Shown here: positions 1 to 10,700 of the stretch, in pieces
Position numbering within the stretch: the stretch's first letter is position 1
Layout of the letters: each line of letters begins with the position of its first letter
DNA from: Balaenoptera acutorostrata
Lineage: Eukaryota; Chordata; Mammalia; Artiodactyla; Balaenopteridae
Direction of reading: 5' to 3'
DNA length: 64,000 nucleotides
NCBI RefSeq assembly: GCF_949987535.1
Contig: NC_080075.1
Span: 55,359,636 to 55,423,635, forward strand
The notes under the pieces: model-generated
Databases searched by the model: none
Told to the model about the DNA's origin: nothing
The model's input: only the letters and a program-made list of their open reading frames with translations
Made by a program: the position numbers and the translations under genes

Positions 1-2715
1 TTATTACAAAATATGACTTCCATATTTAAACTGCTGCTTCACATTTTATAGAAGGGCTGTACTATTGATGGCTGTTTTAGCGTCTCTCCAACACAAAAAG
101 ACAGTGAAGATCCTGTTTCATTTAGATTATTTCCTATGACACAAAATTCTACTCGCTTACACTTTTGTGAGTGAATAGTCAGGATTCCATTTTTGTCAGG
201 GCTAGCCTCTCATCTGGTTTCAAGGAAACTTTATTTTTGGCCTAAGCCACCACCCCTCTTAAATGACCTGCTTCACTACTAGAACTGCATGAATGTGGAA
301 TTAAAGGCATATTAAAAACATCTTCCACTCAGAGTTTCAGGTAGTATTTCTCTCATGGGACAATTTTCCTTTCATGTCATCTTCTGAGATTTTTCTTACT
401 ACAATGTTACACTCCACCTCATATCATTATCTCAAACTCTTGACTTTGGAGTTAACCCTCCTGTTTTTCTGCGATGCTTTTGAAGGGCACATCTGCAGTT
501 TGGAGCCAAGGGCATTGAAAGATTTCTCAAGTGTTGGCTCAGGACAAGACGGGAAATGCCATCCCCAATCTTCTTTAGCGTTTATTTTTAAAAGTGGGGG
601 CCTCTAATTGGTTTCGAATAAAGCAGTGCTCTGGTGTTAAGAAACGATTAATGAAGAGATCACGCAAAATGGGTATGAAACATGCCGGCACCCCAGTCAG
701 TTACAAGAGGACTATTATCAAAAGTATAACATGTTTTAAAAATCAGTTTGAGTGTTAAATACTACAATTTGGTGAATTAAGTATACTTCTTGTACTCTAC
801 TGCCTATTTCAAACTGCATGCCGAGAAGAAGAATTAAAGGGACAGTATTTGATCTTAGCATTCTACCTGGCAACTACCTAGCAGTTTGTTCCTGAGCAAA
901 CTTGCGCACGGCACGGTCAGGGAATGGGGGGCTCTTGCTACAAACCTCTCCTCATCCATCTTTCGAGATCCAGTTTTCACAGAATTAGAAATGAGGATAC
1001 TATCTCATAGGATTATGAGGAATAAATGAGATATTGCAACTAAAGCACTCAGCAGAGTGTCAAGCACATAAAAGAACTCTTTCAACTCTTTAACGTAAAT
1101 TCTTCATCCCACGGGAAACTCGTTCTCCTATTCTCTGCCAATCCACGCAGGGTCCCATCAGTGGCAAATCAGCCCTGGCTCTGCATTGTTCTCTCTCCAA
1201 CCACAGGGAAGAAACTCCTTTAGTGAAAAATAAAATTTTCTACTCTGGCATTAAAACACACAAATCAAACTGAGGTCTCTTGAGGACAGTATAATTTTCA
1301 GATTTATAAAAGAGAATGATATATTATTACTGTACTAATTAGTCATTTGGGGGACTCGAGAGCCTTAAGACTATTTAAAATGTAATAAAAAAAAAACTAC
1401 ACATTTTTTAAGAATCAAATTGGATTTTTTTAATGAAAATTTTACCTCATCAGGGAAATAGAAAGTGCACTCTTTCTCTGGGAGGGTATTACAAGAAATA
1501 AAAAGCAAGTGAATGCAAAGTTCTCTAGAAATGCTTAATATTCAAATATTCATCCAAACATTCTATAGAACATAAGTCTATTGTACAGATTCCTTTCATA
1601 ACCATAGTGCATACTGATTTTCCTTGAGAGACATGTGGGCACAAAGGAAGGGAACTAGACTAATCATTTCTAGATTTGTTAAACTGTAGATTTTTGTTGG
1701 AATAGTTAAAATGTGAAGAATTGGGGTTAAAAAAAAAAGACAAGTGTGTTTAGAACTCCTTGGAAAGAAATGTTACTTCTTAAGTCTGAACCATCTAAAA
1801 TGAACTCCTTCTGCCTGTAATCTCCAGCTAAATAATTGGCAGTGATTATCAGAATGAGACCTTTCTGCTTCCATCCAGCCTGAGTAATTAGAAGTCTAAT
1901 AATAGATAGCAAATTAAAAAAATAAACGATCCCCTGTGCGTACTGTACCCTGCATCATATACAATTGTTTATATCTACTGTGCAATATCTTGAGTGAACT
2001 TAATGTGAAATTTTAGATTTGGGGATAAATAAATTGAGGCATGCAATTCTTTCCTCCTCAGCTATATATTTAAAATTTGATAACACAAAGAAAGTTAAAT
2101 GTGGAACTGCCCTTTCTTTTAAAAGAATTCCTCAAAGCCAATTCCCTAGTGTCCTCCTAATTAAGAAATCAATTATATTTTAGTCCAAAAAAAATTTTTT
2201 AAAGGTAGATATTTAAACATTTCAGCCTGGTAACTGAAATGTTCTCAGTGTATTAAAGACAACTGTCTTACATCAAAACCATAAAAAATAATGGTGAATT
2301 TGGTCAACAGGATTGTTGAACTGCTTAGTAAAATCTTTAGCTTCTTAGCAATTGGCTAAGTACCAGCGGGATCCATTTTTTTACAGTGTATTCTGGTAGC
2401 TTAGTGATTACGCTCTCCGTTCTCATCAGGAGTGCCTGATCTGTGAGGATGACAAGCTTCACCCTTCAACAATATCACACGCTGACAATCTGACAAGAAG
2501 AGTCCACAGACAATAAGAGACCAACGAAATGTGCTCTGAGAAGAAACAAAAACACCTTCAGGTGCAACAGAGAACTGTAGCAAATGGCCATCAGTCAGGA
2601 GACCCCTTTTTATGCCCAGCTCAGTCAGCAGCCCAGAAGTGTGCCCATTTCTGTACCACCTTTGTTCCCTTGGCATGGACCTGGGTGCTCCCTCCCACTT
2701 TAGTGACTTCTGTTT
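1..2715. other. AT-rich intronic DNA
   Basis: This is mostly unique, AT-rich sequence. A short stretch at about 985-1080 resembles the tail of a MIR element. I see no gene, exon or clear young repeat in the rest. Confidence 0.5.
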
Positions 2716-2730
2716 AAAATACATGTTTTT

Positions 2731-3380
2731 GTACCACAATATTCATTGCAGCTCTATTTACAATAGACAGGACATGGAAGCAACCTAAGTGTCCATCGAC
2801 AGATGAATGGATAAAGAAATGTGGCACATATATACAATGGAATATTACTCAGCCATAAAAAGAAACGAAATTGAGTTATTTGTATTGAGGTGGATGGACC
2901 TAGAGACTGTCATACAGAGTGAAGTAAGTCAGAAAGAGAAAAACAAATACCATATGCTAACACATATATATGGAATCTAAAAAAAAAAAAAAAAATGGTC
3001 GTGAAGAACCTAAGGGCAAGACGGGAATAAAGACGCAGAGATGCAGACCTACTAGAGAATGGACTTGAGGACACGGGGAGGGGGAAGGGTAAGCTGGGAC
3101 AAAGTTAGAGAGTGGTAGTGTATATATGGACATATATACACTACCAAACATAAAATAGATAGCTAGTGGGAAGCAGTCGCATAGCACAGGGAGATCAGCT
3201 CGGTGCTTTATGACCAGCTAGAAGGGTGGGATAGGGAGGGTGGGAGGGAGGGAGATGCAAGAGGGAAGAGATATGGGGATATATGTATATGTATAACTGA
3301 TTCACTTTGTTGTAAAGCAGAAACTAACACACCATTGTAAAGCAATTATACTCCAATAAAAATGTTTAAAAAAATAAAAT
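2731..3380 (+). mobile_element. 5'-truncated L1 with perfect target-site duplication
   Basis: This is the 3' end of a LINE-1: the last part of the ORF2 region (frames reading through the ggaatattactcagcc stretch), the 3' untranslated region, and an A-rich tail. It is flanked by identical 15-base copies of aaaatacatgttttt at 2716-2730 and 3381-3395. It is a 650-base remnant on the plus strand and cannot be autonomous. The intact duplication argues for a fairly recent insertion. Confidence 0.9.
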
Positions 3381-3751
3381 AAAATACATGTTTTTAGAAC
3401 GTGTACACCTATTTAAAATACTTATCCAAAATATGTACTTTAAGCAAAATCACTCACGTTGGGTGGTACAGGCCTTGCCATGCTTTTTGTGATATTCTAT
3501 CACACAACTGGTCACTGAAAATCAATTAGCGAAGATGTTTTGAGATCATACTGCATGGAAGATGTTCTAAGGACACGTACACACAAATAAAAGAAATAAT
3601 CGTCCCCTCGTCCCCTTTGGAGCTTGTAGTTTAGTTGGGAATTCAAGACATGTACATAGAAAAAGACAGTCAGATACAACAATGGGAGAGTGTAAATTGG
3701 AGCAGGTGAATATATAAATGCTTAATCAAAGAAACATTAATAAGCACCTAC

Positions 3752-4271
3752 TGAGACAGGTTGGGACCTGGGAACCTTTGCTACAGTGCTGCAATGCTTG
3801 CGCCTGAATAAACCTCTCCTGGAGCAACAAGATACAAAGGAACTATATGAGACTAAAAATAACTGTGTGCATGCGCAGTTGGGGCAAATTCTGGACCCAA
3901 AAGAGATCAATACAAAGAGACCAAAAAACCCAACTGCCACTTTTGAAGAGCCTGGAGCAAAAACAGGGGGTCAGGAGGAAAAGCAGGGTACTGCGCATGC
4001 CCCCTGCACACACCACCACCACCAGAGGGGTGGGAAAAACACCTAAGCCACCCCTCCAGCCCAACCCCTGGACACACCCCTACCCTCACCCCATGTAAGG
4101 AACAAGCTTGCACCTGCTCAGCGAGTGAGCAAGCAAGGAAACCTGTTGTTTGTTCTCGCTAGCTCCCTCCTGCTGCAGCAGGGGCCCCAATAAAGCCTTG
4201 CCTGAATCTCTTGTCTGGCCTCTAGTCAATTTCTACTGATTGGGGAAGGCCAAGAACCCTGGTTGGTATCA
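3752..4271 (+). mobile_element. Solo LTR of a class I endogenous retrovirus
   Basis: A 520-base unit begins TGAGACAGG and ends GGTATCA (TG...CA). It is flanked by the 4-base duplication CTAC (3748-3751 and 4272-4275), as expected of gammaretrovirus-like elements. It has an AATAAA signal at 4189-4194 followed by the R/U5-like segment with ccttgcctgaatctcttg. No internal gag, pol or env region is present on either side, so this is a solo LTR left by recombination. It lies antisense to RHOQ in its intron. Confidence 0.8.
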
Positions 4272-5630
4272 CTACTATGTGCCCAGAATGTGCAACCATC
4301 AGGGAAATGAAGGAAGGCCAAGATTCAGATCCTTTCTGACTTGTAAAACAATTTAAACATTTGCAAAGCTCTCATAAGATACCTGTATGTTAAAAATATG
4401 GCAACGAGCACGAATGAGCAAGAGTACCCATGGTGTGCCCGTGCACCTCACTAGAACTTTGTAGACCTCAAAGCCACAGCCTAGAACAGAAGAAGAAACT
4501 GTGGTGCTGATGAGAGAACATGCTTAAAGTTGGCACTGAGGAGGAAGAATTGATAAGTTGGAAGAGACAAAAACATTTATAACGGTTTCTGCTCTTAGGG
4601 AGTTCACGGCAAGGGAGACAAATGTATGCAGACATTGTATTACAAGTCAGAATGTGGTGAAAACCAAGGGTAGTAATTAGGGGACCCTAAAAAAAGACTT
4701 TTAGAAGAGGTGGCATTTGGGTTGGGCCTTACAGAACAGAGAAGATTGGAACATATATGACCTACTAGCATGTGGCCTTGGTCAAGTCACCTATTTCTTA
4801 GAGCCTTTGTTTATCAGTCTGTAAAATGGGAGATTATCAACAAGTGCTTTGAAGACTATAAAGTGCTATAAGAATATATTATGCCTCTAAATAATCCAGG
4901 ACGTTACTTTGATTCAGAAAACAGTCATTATCAAAACCTGTAAGAGTTTTCCTCTGTAACAACCTAGAAAAAGTGGGACCACAATTGAAAAATTATTTAA
5001 CAGACAAGCCCCAGACATCTAAAGTCTAAAACAGCTTCTGACTACTTTGAGATATATAAAATGTAAGGCAACTAAGTAAGAATGTCCCTGACAACTGGTG
5101 GCTTGTGGTAAATGAAGGAGTAGTAATCTCCATCTGAAACATCTGTTTCTGGTGAGAAGCCTAAAATAGGTATCAGGCATGGCTCTTGAATCACTCTAAC
5201 CCCTAAAAGGTGCTATACTAAAGCCAAGAGGACACATGGACTGAAGCTAGCTTCTGAAGATGAAGTTTTGTCAGAAATCTTATAAATTATCAACATTTCT
5301 TCAATAATTCTTGGTAACAGTAGTCTATGAAACCTCATTTTTTTGTGTTGTCCTTTTGTCACTTTCAAGTTCATTTTTCATATTTAACTTTGTGAAATAT
5401 CACCTTTCACCCCCTTAAAAATAACTGTTTTTCAAGGAAGCTGGGTTGGGTTCTTTTGTGGAATATTTTGGTAAGTTTGGTTCAAAATGCATCAATGATG
5501 AGTTTATTGAATTTACCTACCACTCTCCTGCTACAGGTGGACTAAAGAAAATTTGGGGAGGAGAATTTTTTTTAAGTGCTAGAAATTCCTAAGAGGTCAT
5601 TGTTTTTCAAAAACTTTAAAAATATTTGAC

Positions 5631-5679
5631 TTTTTTTCCTTCCTTTTTTCTTTCCTTCCTTCCTTCCTTTCCTTTTTTT
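5631..5679. repeat. (TTCC)n pyrimidine tract
   Basis: Uninterrupted C/T run built mainly from TTCC and T-runs. This is a simple repeat. Confidence 0.9.
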
Positions 5680-8084
5680 AAAATCTCTGTTCAGTTGTGA
5701 GATGGTATTTACTTATCATGAGCCTGATTAGCTCTTGGTAAAAGAATTCTTGAAACTGAAGGTTCAGCTTCTAACTTTAAGCAACTGTCATCTTCATATA
5801 TTTTGATTAGAATAAGTCCATCTCCCAGTTAATTTATTAATTATTTAGCAGCTAGTGGACCAGATCTTTGCCTTCTTTTCCATTATTATCTTCCTTTTGG
5901 CTGCCTGACTTATTATAACTCCTGTTTAGGTTAGCTGGAGAAAAAAAAAAGAGAGAGAGAGAAAAGTTTAAATGTGCGGTAGCAGAAAGACGACCAGCTG
6001 GAGAACTGGTTCTGCCATTATCTAACCGTGTCTCATGAACCTGCACTTCCTCATCTCTAAAAGGAGAGGACTGAACTAGATCACCACGTCACATGGTTAA
6101 AAACGCTCAAACTAACACTTTTTACCCTTGTGAGCAGCCCTAGTAACAGATTTAATGTGGGTGGAGGTTTAAACTACTGCATAAAAATTGAGTTTTAGGA
6201 TACTGTTTTATCTAAGCTGACCCCCCAAGGCAGAGGATCAAGACTTAGCTAAATATGGCCCTTCAGCAAGCTTCATTTCCCCATCTGTGAGGGGAGAATA
6301 AATATAGCATACACATGTTAAGATAAATGAGAGTGCTGGTCAAGTGTTTTGAGCTCTTCAACAGACAAGCCTGACTTTCCAAAAAAAGACAAACCACAAC
6401 TTCAGAGCCAGTGCAATTTCTTTTGTGCATGGTGAGATGACTTCCTTCATTGTAAAGGATTTAAGAGCTGCAAATCTACATTGTCTGGAGCTATAATTGC
6501 AAGTCTCTTTCACTAAAACAGAGGTCAGCTGGCCTAAGGCATGCAGAAGGAAGGTCAATGTCAGGTCACACTTCTGTGCAGTGTACTCCTTTCCTAACTT
6601 TTTTTGGTACAAACTTCATGTTGATGGAATAGTCATGCATTCTTTTATTTCAACAAATATATGCCCACTAGGTGCTGAACACAGTGTACTCCAGTGAGAA
6701 ACAGACGTGGACCCTGCCCTCGTGGAATTCATGGTACAACAGAGGAGAGGCAAGTGCCTCCCCACTAGGGCAGGACTACTCTAGGTCCAGGGGACACTGT
6801 GGAAATGCGGGAGGTATTTTTGATCGTCAACACGAATGGGGGAACTCTACCAGCATTTAGGGGTGGGAGCCAGGGTGCTACCTGACCTGTGTAGTGAAAA
6901 ACAGTCCTGGGTCCTGCATGATTGACGAGTGTACCTCTAGGCACTGAATGACTATGAAAAACCCTTTTATAATGACCTGAATCTAGGATCTATCTCTGTT
7001 GTATATTAGTAGAAAGGTAGATTTACTTGATGTTGTTCAAACATTACAGGAGTTGCTTACCACTGCAGAAAATTGCACACCACTGGCAATATTGCTCTTA
7101 GTACCCTAACTGTCACTAAAACACAAACCCGTTAGTCAACTTTTAGAGCTATTGCATTCGTGGTTGTTCACCTGACTACTTCATTATGATTTCTGAGTAC
7201 TCAGCCCTGGGAACTTAGGAATTTAATACTGAAATAACTATTTTTATTACGAATTACTTTCCTTTTATTTTTCCTTCCTATTACTGCCAGGATGTTATAT
7301 TGATTTAAAATGATATATACAGAAAGGTTATATTAGCTATAGATTTCATTTGAAGATAAGTATAGGAGAAACATGTTATAAAAATTGTTATCAAAGGGGG
7401 GATGGATCTAATATACTAGAGGCACTGAGTCAGGTATTTAACAAATTGAGACAAAAATGATTATAAATGCGAACTGGGATAGGTGCTGTGAAGGAAAACA
7501 GCCAGGAGAGAGAGAATAACCAGGACGACCAGCTTCAGTCTGGCTGGTCTGGAAAGACCTCTCGGAGGGAGCGACATCTAACCTGAGATGTGAGGGATGC
7601 TTTGAGAAGCCAGATATAGGACAGTAGGGGCAAAAGGCCCAAGGCAGAAAAGCCCTGACAGATGCCTCCAGGGAGGCTTCTGGAATAATCCAGGGTTCAG
7701 CTTGTGCAGCTGGATGGATAATGTCTTTTACAGGGATGAGGAAGACTGAGGGTGGAGAAGCACATTAGGGAGAAAACTCAAGAGGCCAATTTTGGGCATG
7801 TTAAGCTCGAGGTGTTGAGTAGACAGTGGGAAAAGAATACCTGGAGGAGCTCTGTGCCTCTGAGTTCCAGACCCAGCTCTAGATGCCTCCTTTTGGCTGA
7901 ACCAGAAGTATCTCAAATTCGACATTTCTAAACTAAAGTCACTTCTTCCCCCTCAAATCTCCAAGTCCTGTTGAGTTCACCATCTCATGAAAAGACATCA
8001 CCACTGCATCAGGATCAAACCATAACCCTGGGAGTCCTCAGTATCAACCCCAAACACAAAGTAAGTCAATCACTTGCCCAGCCA

Positions 8085-8365
8085 GTCTGTTCTTCCCTCT
8101 CCACACTCCTCACCTGGGCAGCTCCTACTCATCTTTCAAGCTTTGGTCTAAAAATCTCTTGGTCCAACAAACCTTCTCCAAACCCCCAATTCAGATCAAG
8201 GTCCCTCTGTAACACCTACTCCTGTCGTCCCATTTCTTACACTGTAATACAATTGCCTCTTTTCTTATCTGTATCCTCCACAGGACTCCGTGAGGGCAGA
8301 GGACTACTCTTCAAAGTCTGGTTTATAGTAGCTGCTTATTAAATTCTTGCTGAATGAATGAGGGT
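8085..8365 (+). mobile_element. L2-type LINE 3' end
   Basis: The stretch follows the familiar L2 ending: cacctgggcagctcctactcat, then a ctccgtgagggcagagg-type segment, then ttgctgaatgaatgag. It is old and diverged. The open frame across it is incidental. Confidence 0.6.
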
Positions 8366-8902
8366 AGTGTGTGTGAGATGAAGTCAGAAGGGCAAACCGC
8401 AGCCAGATCACGGTGGCCTGCACCTCCTTTACCAGCTGCAAAGCTGGAGATGGTGGATAAAGCGTCTGAATCCTCCACTAACAGATGAATTTCTCAGGTT
8501 GTAGTTACCACTTTCAGCCAAGATTCCAACTGCCTCCTAAGATCAGGGCCCTTTCTCTGTCCAACCCACCTTCCTGAATAATAAGGTGAGCTCTAAGGAG
8601 CAGAGCCTCAGACTGAGCAATTCTTCCAGCATTTTAGTTCCTGCTACTGTTTTTCACCACCACGTTTTTTCCATTGTCTTGACATTTGTTTTACCTAGGA
8701 TGGAGGATATTATTGACTGTCTACCCAGCATCATTCTCCTACTTGTTCTTTCTTTCCAAAACTGATTTAGTTCAAGACCCACCACTCCTCTATCCAGACA
8801 CATGCCCCTGGGAACCCTGACCCCGTATTTAGCTTAAAGAATTCCTGGTTGGATTTAAGCCAATCATGGACTTTCATTCCCTACCCACTGGCCAAAGTCA
8901 CT

Positions 8903-8985
8903 GGTTCCTAGGTGGGCACATGATCCAAGTAGTCCAATCAGAATGAAGTGGTCCCTGGATTATCCAAGGGGCTCATTCTCTGCTC
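8903..8985 (+). repeat. Left copy of direct repeat flanking the Tigger element
   Basis: About 80 bases beginning ggttcctaggtgggcacatg. The same segment recurs at 9681-9763 with roughly four fifths identity by eye. The two copies bracket the Tigger element closely. Confidence 0.7.
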
Positions 8986-8998
8986 CCTGGCCAAAGCA

Positions 8999-9675
8999 CA
9001 GGCATGCCTCATTTTATTGCGCTTCAGTTTATTGCACTTTGCAGATACTGCATTTTTTACAAATTGAAGGTATGTTGCAACCCTGCAGCGAGCAAGTCTG
9101 TCGGTGCCATTTTTCCAACAGCATTTGCTCACCTCATGTCTGTGTCCCACTTTGGTAATTCTCGCAATATTTCAGGCCTTTTTTAAAAATCATTATATTT
9201 ATTATGGTGATCTATGATCAGTGATCTTCTTTTTTAAAGATTTTTTTTTTGATGTGGACCATTTTTAAAGTCTTTATTGAATTTTTACAATATTGTTTCT
9301 GTTTTCTGTTTTGGTTTTTTGGCTGTGAGGCATGTGGGATCCTAGCTCCCCCACCAGGGATTGAACCCACATCCACTGCATTGGAAGGTGAAGTCTTAAC
9401 CACTGGACCGCCAGGGAAGTCCCTGATCAGTGATCTCTGACGTTACTACTATGAACTCACTGAAGGCTCAGGTGATGGTTACCATTTTTAAGCATAGTTT
9501 TTAATTAAGGTATGCACTTTTTCTTTAGACATAATGCTTTTGCACACTTAATAGACTACTGTATAAACATAACTTTCACATGCACTAGGAAAGCAAAAAA
9601 TTCATATGCTCACTTTATTGTGATATTCACTTTATTGCATGGTCTGAACTCGCAGTTATCTCTGAGGTGTGCCTG
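8999..9675 (+). mobile_element. Internally deleted Tigger1-type DNA transposon
   Basis: It starts with the terminal repeat CAGGCATGCCTCATTTTATT and ends with the inverse, GAGGTGTGCCTG. The interior matches only the outer parts of Tigger1 (left end with ttacaaattgaaggtatgtt, right end with gacataatgcttttgcacac). The transposase gene is missing, so this is a non-autonomous copy. A CHR SINE is inserted at 9228-9423. Confidence 0.85.
9228..9423 (-). mobile_element. CHR SINE nested in Tigger
   Basis: Minus-strand tRNA-derived SINE (right end gaccgccagggaagtccc). It is flanked by a 13-base duplication tgatcagtgatct at 9215-9227 and 9424-9436. The duplicated bases are Tigger sequence, so the SINE came later. 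Confidence 0.88.
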
Positions 9676-9680
9676 ATATT

Positions 9681-9763
9681 GGTTCCCGGGTGAGCACAAG
9701 ATCTAAGTAGTGGAATCGGCATGAAGTAGTCCCTAGATTACTGAAGGTAGCTCTTTCCTCACC
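9681..9763 (+). repeat. Right copy of direct repeat flanking the Tigger element
   Basis: It begins ggttcccgggtgagcacaag and aligns without large gaps to 8903-8985. It starts six bases after the Tigger terminal repeat. Confidence 0.7.
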
Positions 9764-10544
9764 CCTTCTTCTCCTTCTGCTGTTCCTCCTCCCTTTCTCT
9801 GTCTCCCTCTCTCTCCCTCCACCCCTCACTCAGTATGGAAGGATTTGCTACTCACCGGCCCATCTCTGCAGCTCATGGAGACTATTCAGGGATCCCACTA
9901 CATTGGCCGGTGCTGTGGTCCCTTTATCACAGGGGAGTAGATGCTGCCCAGGGCCAGCTATTTGGAGGCAGGCATATATATGTACCAGGCCTGACACTTC
10001 CAGGGGAACAGCCCTCTTACCCTTTTAACGTTTGAGCTACAGAGGACCCTTGGGCACTGTGGATTCAGGTCACCTGGGCTTCCCATGCGGCGAGGGCACC
10101 AACATAGAACTAGGAGTTACAGATGGGCCACATGCAGAGGAAACACCATTTTCCTCCACTGTGGACTAACACCTACCTTCTTTGCCTCTGAGGCTGAGGA
10201 AGAGGCTTACGATGACTGAAGTCTCTCACTGGCAGACACCCTTAAACAGACTTCTAATACACTAAGAACAGGCAGTCAAGCGGCGAGAGAAGCCTCAGGA
10301 ACTACCCCCTGATTAAGCCTGAAATGCTGGTTTTCTCCGTGCCCACCAGAGACAGCCACACTGCATGGAGGAGTTAACCATGACTAGCAAACCCATCTGG
10401 AATCTGAGGTCTTGGACCACACTCCTTGGCCAAAGACACGGGACAGGCAGACGAGGGAGGGAGGCTTCTGGGCAGGTAGGCAAAATCAGGATGACCTAAT
10501 GCGGTTCACAAATACATTTTCACAGAACAGACCCTTTAGAAAGT
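9764..10544. other. Unassigned intronic DNA
   Basis: Starts with a pyrimidine-rich stretch (about 9760-9830). The remainder is unique sequence with no feature I can support. Confidence 0.4.
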
Positions 10545-10700
10545 ACACACAATTTCTGTTGGGGTGATGAAAATGTTCTGGAACTTGACAGAGGTGGAGG
10601 TTGTGCAACATTGTGAAAGTACTAAATGCCACTGAATTGTACACTTAAAAATGATTAATTTTATGTTGTGTGAATTTCACCTTAATTTAAGGAAAATACA
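10545..10700 (+). mobile_element. Old L1 3' tail
   Basis: Contains the L1M-type ending gaaaatgttctggaac...gtgaatttcacc typical of LINE-1 3' regions. It is diverged and short. Confidence 0.6.

Larger units (their letters stand above)
4276..8895. other. Intronic DNA with old MIR and L2 fragments
   Basis: No gene is seen. A MIR-like stretch with the conserved ggtcaagtcacctatttc core is at about 4755-4875. L2-like pieces occur at about 4590-4750, 6630-6740 and 7440-7700. Bases 5631-5679 are a pure pyrimidine (TTCC)n tract. The rest is unique. Confidence 0.5.
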
